The notes under the pieces were generated by a model. That model searched no databases. It had not been told where the DNA came from and was given only the letters and a program-made list of their open reading frames with translations. From an uncultured Lachnospiraceae bacterium (lineage in GTDB: Bacteria > Bacillota > Clostridia > Lachnospirales > Lachnospiraceae), in the NCBI GenBank assembly GCA_910586355.1, contig CAJUHJ010000002.1, positions 93,555-157,554 of the forward strand: a stretch of DNA of 64,000 nt. The letters run 5' to 3'. The position numbers and the translations under genes are program-made. The stretch's first letter is position 1, and each line of letters starts with the position of its first letter. Below, in pieces: positions 60,501 to 64,000 of this stretch.

Positions 60501-61035
60501 TGAAAATTATAAAGGAGAGGCCGCCAAATTAAATGCCTGTTTGGAATTGATTGAAAGCGCTATGGACGGCGGGCATCGGATACTGGTGTTTTCCCAATTT
60601 AAGTCTATGTTAGGGATTATAGAAGAAAAATTAAAAGAGCAGGGCATTGAATATCATATGATTACGGGAGAAACCTCAAAGGAGAAGAGAGTGCAAATGG
60701 TAAAAGAATTCAATGAAGGAAATACGCCGGTTTTTTTAATTTCATTAAAAGCAGGAGGAGTCGGCCTGAATTTGACTGGGGCGGACGTTGTTATTCATTA
60801 TGATCCGTGGTGGAATCTCGCAGTACAAAATCAGGCGACCGACCGGGCGCACCGGATTGGACAGACAAAGAAAGTAACTGTTTATAAACTAATTGCAAAA
60901 GGAACAATAGAAGAAAAAATCCAGAAACTTCAAGAGACGAAGAAAAATCTTGCAGATCAGGTTATAGGAGGCGAAACGGGACAGCTTGGCGGATTAAGCA
61001 GAGAAGACATTTTAGATTTGTTAAATGTTTCTTAA
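57565..61035 (+). CDS. SNF2-family helicase with SWIM-like zinc site
   Basis: A 1156-residue Swi2/Snf2-type ATPase. The N-terminal part has a SWIM-like Cys cluster (CKCPKC near 135, ISCPY near 153) and the bacterial SNF2-associated domain (about 200-640). The helicase core follows: GGILADDMGLGKTLQ (about 713-727), IIDEAQYIKN (DEAQ in place of DEAH, about 814-823), LTGTPIENRLSELWSIFDYL (about 845-864). The C-terminal lobe has ILVFSQF, LISLKAGGVGLNLTGADVVIHYDPWWN and QATDRAHRIGQ. These enzymes move along duplex DNA and remodel bound proteins. I prefer ATG 57565 with AGGA close by; GTG 57529 is in frame. A Lys/Glu-rich start follows. Confidence 0.92.
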   Translation: MKLSEKKKKEEQFLAVKRKKEEYSLLGDSWIDESEIPLDHAAHSIADLEHYSYFLAKRILESMNIDGKIFLEGEKLIYEKKIILQQVISGYERLDREILGEIDAIGKFEDDQFPVKIIFSREEVRGIECKCPKCRKNYYYAWYSKNISCPYTAGLLKILEEYLNTHNFGDATDEQGQRLLNYYQEKRANQMEADFLEKDTNLTLLPRLIKKNGKLTVSFKVGEKKLFVIKKLDVFCRNVKESATDIYGANTKINHNMERFSETGRQWIRFMNRVLHEEEEFQLRLMENRNYYYRNLSIGSELNLFGWRLDEFYEQMTGFEVEFEDRDARVKKKEVLSCVKKNPKVSMKISSESIKGEKEFHGVEVKGSLPELFYGVDTAYYIKNNHLNQVDSAFLEQIEPLANLAVGKSFSFHVGRNRMSEFYHRILPKLRDVVDITETEPEKFQEYLLPEARFVFYLDAVEQNLFCGVYARYGEKEVSLLDMIRKRQTGGMEPFRDLVREDEVLYVVMQMFPEIDWEKEELHCNCDEDLIYRVIENGVQKLMEIGEVQCTNRFRSYHQIKPVKVSVGVSVSSGLLELDISTEDISQEELLVILKSYRAKKKYHRMRDGSFVNLNDNSLDMLAELMDAAHVKPKDFVKGKMHLPMYRTLYLDKMLEENEGVYSSRDSHFKEVVKGFKTVRDADFEEPKSLSKIMRKYQKNGYKWLRTLETWQFGGILADDMGLGKTLQVISVLLAAKQEGRESTSLIVAPASLVFNWGEEFQKFAPELKISLVTGTQEERQKKIKDYETFDVLVTSYDLLKRDILYYEDKQFFYEIIDEAQYIKNHMTAAAKSVKVISSKIRYALTGTPIENRLSELWSIFDYLMPGFLYGYDVFKREIETPVVKNGDESAINRLQKMVGPFILRRLKEDVLKDLPEKLEECRYVRFENAQQKLYDAQVVHMRANIESQNEADFNKNKMLILAELTRLRQICCAPSLCFENYKGEAAKLNACLELIESAMDGGHRILVFSQFKSMLGIIEEKLKEQGIEYHMITGETSKEKRVQMVKEFNEGNTPVFLISLKAGGVGLNLTGADVVIHYDPWWNLAVQNQATDRAHRIGQTKKVTVYKLIAKGTIEEKIQKLQETKKNLADQVIGGETGQLGGLSREDILDLLNVS

Positions 61036-61143
61036 CTGAAATGATCCAAAAGATAAAATAAAAATTAATTTTTCTTTTATATTACATAACATAGGGCCAT
61101 TTTGCATATCTTATTATGATGAAATCATAATAGGAGGAAAATT

Positions 61144-61644
61144 ATGCAGTTTTGGAAAAAGAAAGAATGGGCGTTTTTTGTCGGCGTGATTGCAGTCATT
61201 TGTCTGATGGTACAGCTTCGGCCCAAGGCAGGGAGCGCGGATACGTTTATTTCTCCAGAGTGTGTGGCATATTGTGAAGAAATTGGTATGCAGTATGGAA
61301 TTTGCCCGGAGTTGTTAGAGGCTATCATGGAATCAGAATCTAGCGGCAATCCCAAAGCGAGGAATGGAAATTGTAAAGGATTGATGCAAATCAATGAAAA
61401 TTACCATAAAAAACGGATGAAAAAATTAGGTGTTACAGATATTTATAACGCAAGGTCTAATATTATGTTAGCGGCCGATTATCTTTCGGAACTTTTTCAG
61501 GAACATGGCGATTTGGGAACAGTTCTTATGATTTATAACGGCAGTAAAAATGCGAAAAAACGCGGGGAAGCGGCAGATTATACACAGTACGCGCAGACAA
61601 TTATGAAGCGTTCCGAACAATTAGAACGGCTGCATCAGAAGTGA
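61144..61644 (+). CDS. membrane-anchored lytic transglycosylase (SLT domain)
   Basis: A 166-residue protein with an N-terminal signal anchor (about 8-25) and a soluble lytic transglycosylase domain (about 40-160). The catalytic Glu is in MESESSGNPKARN (about 60-72), GLMQIN follows (about 79-84), then AADYLSELF and IYNGS near 135. It cleaves the glycan strand of peptidoglycan. AGGAGG precedes the ATG by six bases. The 108-base upstream gap contains TTATTATGAT-GAA-ATCATAATA, an AT-rich inverted repeat just before the ribosome site. Confidence 0.9.
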   Translation: MQFWKKKEWAFFVGVIAVICLMVQLRPKAGSADTFISPECVAYCEEIGMQYGICPELLEAIMESESSGNPKARNGNCKGLMQINENYHKKRMKKLGVTDIYNARSNIMLAADYLSELFQEHGDLGTVLMIYNGSKNAKKRGEAADYTQYAQTIMKRSEQLERLHQK

Positions 61645-61664
61645 CGGATTTCCGATAGTTCTAA

Positions 61665-61693
61665 TTGCTTTTTCTTTGTTTTTCTACTATAAT
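61665..61693 (+). promoter_or_regulatory. promoter of the gene at 61726
   Basis: TTGCTT (61665-61670) and a perfect TATAAT (61688-61693), 17-base spacing. Confidence 0.55.
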
Positions 61694-61725
61694 GATAATA
61701 ATTGTTTTTAAGGTACGGAGGAGTT

Positions 61726-62307
61726 ATGATAAGAACACCATATGAAGCGGGGGGATTTGCCTTTTCCGATGAAAAAATGATGGAGAAAGCAGTAAAGGAA
61801 CAAGAGGGAATCCGTTATATCAAAAAAAGTTCTGATATGAACGACCCAAAGATGGTTTATGAATTATATTGCCAGATGGTTCGGCAGAGAATCTTTGAAA
61901 CTCCGGTAGGATATACATTTTTATATGATATGCAGGAGTATTTAAGGACGAATCCGTCTATATTAAATGACGATATACCGGCAATTCCCGTCGTGCTGCA
62001 CAAAGAGTATCCCAATAAAAGAAATGAAGGGCAGCCACGTCCAAAAGACGCGGTAAAAACGAAAACGAAGGTGATTCATAAGAAGATTGAAAAACATGTG
62101 GATTATAAACCATGGTTTCGGACAAGTGTTACCATCAGTATCATTCTTTTTTTTATTGTTATTGGAATGTTTATTGTGACAGCTACAAGTGATAATATCA
62201 ATATTATCAATTATGAAAATGCTTTAATTGAAAAATACGAAAACTGGGAAACGCAGTTAAATGAGCGTGAAGATCGTTTGTTGGAGCGTGAGAAGGAATT
62301 AAGATAA
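61726..62307 (+). CDS. single-pass membrane protein of unknown function
   Basis: A 193-residue protein I do not recognise. The N-terminal cytosolic part (about 1-125) has MMEKAVKEQEGIRYIKKSSDMNDPKMVYELYCQMV, looking helical, and a basic linker. A membrane helix (about 132-155, Ile/Phe/Val rich) is followed by an exterior or periplasm-facing coiled-coil tail of charged residues (ENWETQLNEREDRLLEREKELR). GGAGGAG precedes ATG 61726; an upstream in-frame start at 61702 lies before the ribosome site. It precedes an orphan response regulator by 51 bases and may share its transcript. Confidence 0.72.
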   Translation: MIRTPYEAGGFAFSDEKMMEKAVKEQEGIRYIKKSSDMNDPKMVYELYCQMVRQRIFETPVGYTFLYDMQEYLRTNPSILNDDIPAIPVVLHKEYPNKRNEGQPRPKDAVKTKTKVIHKKIEKHVDYKPWFRTSVTISIILFFIVIGMFIVTATSDNINIINYENALIEKYENWETQLNEREDRLLEREKELR

Positions 62308-62358
62308 AACATATTTTCCCGTAACCAGAGATCTAAAATTGGAAATGAGGGTGTTTGG

Positions 62359-63042
62359 ATGGATAAAATTAAAATACTGGTAGTAGATGATGAGAGCAGG
62401 ATGCGTAAGTTAGTTCGGGATTTTTTGATTCGTAATAATTTTGAGGTATTAGAAGCAGGGAACGGAGAAGAAGCGCTTAATATCTTCTACCGTGAAAAAG
62501 AGATTGCAATGCTTATTTTAGATGTAATGATGCCCAAAATGAACGGCTGGGATGTCTGCCGGGAAATTCGGGAAACATCAAAAGTCCCGATTATTATGCT
62601 GACTGCAAAAGGAGAAGAAAGCGACGAGCTGCAGGGCTTTGACCTTGGCGTAGATGAATATATTTCAAAACCCTTTAGCCCGAAGATTCTGGTTGCCCGT
62701 ATAGAGGCGATTTTACGCCGGGCCAATAACCGCGTAGCAGAAGAAGAATCAGTGGAAGCAGGCGGTATTGTGATGGATAAAGCAGCGCATCTTGTTACGG
62801 TAGAAAGTGAGCGTGTAGATTTAAGTTATAAAGAATTTGAACTGCTTTCTTATTTTATTGAGAATCAGGGAATCGCTCTTTCAAGAGAAAAGATACTAAA
62901 TCATGTCTGGAATTTTGATTATTTTGGAGACGCAAGGACAATTGATACCCATGTCAAAAAACTTCGCAGTAAGCTGGGTAAGTGTGGAGGATATATTAAG
63001 ACAATTTGGGGTATGGGATATAAATTCGAGGTGAACGGGTAG
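62359..63042 (+). CDS. OmpR-family response regulator, no adjacent kinase
   Basis: A 227-residue two-component regulator with a complete receiver: acidic pair in VVDDES (about 9-14), phosphoacceptor Asp in LILDVMMPKMNGWD (about 53), Thr in MLTAKGEE (about 80) and Lys in SKPFSP (about 103). The winged-helix domain (about 130-225) ends TIWGMGYKFEV. GAGGGTG stands before ATG 62359. No histidine kinase follows within the 198 bases before the opposing gene, so the partner must be elsewhere or has been lost. Confidence 0.94.
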   Translation: MDKIKILVVDDESRMRKLVRDFLIRNNFEVLEAGNGEEALNIFYREKEIAMLILDVMMPKMNGWDVCREIRETSKVPIIMLTAKGEESDELQGFDLGVDEYISKPFSPKILVARIEAILRRANNRVAEEESVEAGGIVMDKAAHLVTVESERVDLSYKEFELLSYFIENQGIALSREKILNHVWNFDYFGDARTIDTHVKKLRSKLGKCGGYIKTIWGMGYKFEVNG

Positions 63043-63165
63043 CGGCATTGGCTCTGGAAATGTGAATTTCTCTGTTGCGGCAACACTTCCAGGCAACGAA
63101 ATAGATCAGCTTGCCCTGTTTATTGGACACAAAATTCTGATTTGCCATCAGTATATTAGCTTAGT
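63043..63165 (+). other. gap with a stop-free frame, possible gene remnant
   Basis: A reading frame with no start codon runs from 63035 to about 63195 and looks protein-like (GSGNVNFSVAATLPG, QLALFIGHKILICHQ). I cannot assign it. It could be the decayed end of a gene that once followed the response regulator, or chance. Confidence 0.25.
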
Positions 63166-63219
63166 AAAAAGAAATAAGCATCCTCACTTTAGGCGGTGAG
63201 GAATGCTTATTTCTTTTTA
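63166..63219. terminator. bidirectional terminator
   Basis: AAAAAGAAATAAGCAT-CCTCAC and GTGAGG-AATGCTTATTTCTTTTT form a stem of about 22 bp with one mismatch around an 8-base loop, A/T tracts on both sides. It separates the + strand regulator from the - strand surface protein gene. Confidence 0.9.
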
Positions 63220-63240
63220 TGATTATCTATTTTTTTAGTT

Positions 63241-64000
63241 CTATTTGATGGTTACTTTTTTATTACCGCCTTTTTTCAAAGCTTTTAAGAGTTTGGTTTT
63301 CTTCGCTTTTGATTTTTTGATATTTGCTGGAGCTTTTACAGTCAGTTTTTTTGATGTATTTTTAAATGCTCCTTTTTTCACAGTCTTGAGAGCGGTACCT
63401 TTCTTTAAAGTAATTGTTTTTAATTGTTTACAGCCTTTGAAGGCATTTTTGTTAATTACTTTTACGTTTTTCCCAAGGTTGATTTGTTTCAATTTCTTGA
63501 AACCTTTAAATGCCTTGCTGCCAATTTGCACAACCTTACATGATACGTTATTGATTTTTACTTTTGCCGGAATGGTTACTTTCTTTTTATTTACCCCTTT
63601 TTTCACAATTGCTGTTTTCTTATTCGCGTCAAGTACCTTGTAGGTAATTCCCTTGATGACTGCTTCTGTGCCGTTTGTGAATTCAGAATTAGCTGTGTCT
63701 GAAAGAGGAGGGGTAACCGGATTTTTAGCTGGTGGATTTTCCGTGTTCGGTGTGTTCGGTGTGTTCGGTGTCCACTGTGCAAATAATTCGGTTGTTTCTT
63801 TAAAGATTGCTGTTTTGTCTGTAAATTCGACCTTGTTTCCACCCTTTGCAAGAGTATACCAGCCTGCAAATGTATGCTCAGATTTTGTTGGATTTTCTGG
63901 AGCAGTTACAACGCCGTCCGCATTGGCCGAAACAGTGAGTGAAGTATCGCCGCCAGAAAAAGCCCCGCCGTTTGCATGGAAAGTAACCTTAACGGAAGAA
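63241..64000 (-). CDS. 3' part of a surface protein with InlB repeat and BspA-type LRR (cut by window edge)
   Basis: The frame is open from the right edge to TAG at 63241, giving the last 253 residues; the 5' end is outside the window. In order: an InlB B-repeat (VKVTFHANGGAFSGG to ENPTKSEHTFAGWYTLAKGG and a closing ELFAQW), a TPN-TPN-TPN-TENPPAK linker, and a basic BspA/LRR_5 domain. In that domain VTIPAKVKINNVSCKVVQIGSKAFKG, LKQINLGKNVKVINKNAFKGCKQ and LKTITLKKG show the 22-23-residue repeat. It ends GGNKKVTIK without a sorting signal. Such proteins are secreted adhesin-like or scaffold proteins of gut Firmicutes. Starts at internal ATG codons would give a false short gene at 63606. Confidence 0.85.
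   Translation of the reverse strand, partial: SSVKVTFHANGGAFSGGDTSLTVSANADGVVTAPENPTKSEHTFAGWYTLAKGGNKVEFTDKTAIFKETTELFAQWTPNTPNTPNTENPPAKNPVTPPLSDTANSEFTNGTEAVIKGITYKVLDANKKTAIVKKGVNKKKVTIPAKVKINNVSCKVVQIGSKAFKGFKKLKQINLGKNVKVINKNAFKGCKQLKTITLKKGTALKTVKKGAFKNTSKKLTVKAPANIKKSKAKKTKLLKALKKGGNKKVTIK

Noticed and set aside
63241..63606. Short 121-residue gene on the - strand
   Set aside because: The frame continues without a stop to the window edge and includes an InlB-type repeat and linker, so the internal ATG is not the start; the gene is cut by the window.

Overview
The window looks like a chromosomal segment of a low-GC Gram-positive anaerobe of the class Clostridia, most likely family Lachnospiraceae. 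This is inference from gene content and order: dapA-dapB behind a lysine riboswitch, ftsEX next to a PucR-type regulator, an M23 peptidase, an S41 protease and VanZ before a frameshifted prfB, and hom followed by an ApgM-type enzyme. Strong GGAGG ribosome sites, frequent TTG and GTG starts and A/T-rich promoters fit too. Nearly all genes are on the + strand. I saw no tRNA, rRNA, CRISPR array, prophage or complete insertion sequence.

Layout. 1-2.7 kb: cobalamin adenosyltransferase, then riboswitch-controlled lysine/diaminopimelate genes dapA and dapB. 2.7-14.2 kb: scattered housekeeping and envelope genes: a sodium symporter, a DtxR-type regulator, a CorA-type Mg transporter, an SH3/NlpC-P60 hydrolase, a degenerate response regulator, a lipoprotein resembling trigger factor, asnS, a Uma2-type nuclease fold and glyA. 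14.3-19.4 kb: a MacAB-like ABC exporter operon with two different membrane-fusion adaptors. 19.5-29.4 kb: a minimal Tad/type IVb pilus-like operon with a promoter and a perfect palindromic operator candidate, three tiny one-helix proteins, CpaF-type ATPase, one double-length platform protein, bitopic accessory proteins and a 1.5k-residue secreted subtilase with repeat domains. This is the most unusual system here.

29.4-41.4 kb: a CorC-type membrane protein, alpha-glucan phosphorylase, a secreted Ig-like repeat protein, a membrane-embedded class D-like sortase, and a CpsB/CpsC/CpsD phosphotyrosine module followed by a catalytically suspect WecB/TagA-type protein and a YitT membrane protein; no polymerase or flippase is present. 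41.4-48.9 kb: PucR-type regulator, ftsE, ftsX, M23 peptidase, S41 protease, VanZ, prfB (+1 programmed frameshift), TPM-like protein. 48.9-57.3 kb: threonine/lysine entry genes hom-apgM-like-lysC running directly into pyrC-pyrF-pyrK-pyrD and then a secreted Asp/Cys repeat, His-rich protein.

57.3-64 kb: a roughly 100 bp inverted-repeat (MITE-like) element, a large SNF2 helicase, a lytic transglycosylase, a membrane protein of unknown role, an orphan OmpR-type response regulator and, entering from the right edge on the - strand, the 3' part of a surface protein with an InlB-type repeat and BspA-type leucine-rich repeats. Functionally the window mixes aspartate-family amino acid and pyrimidine synthesis with cell-wall remodelling, division control and surface display.
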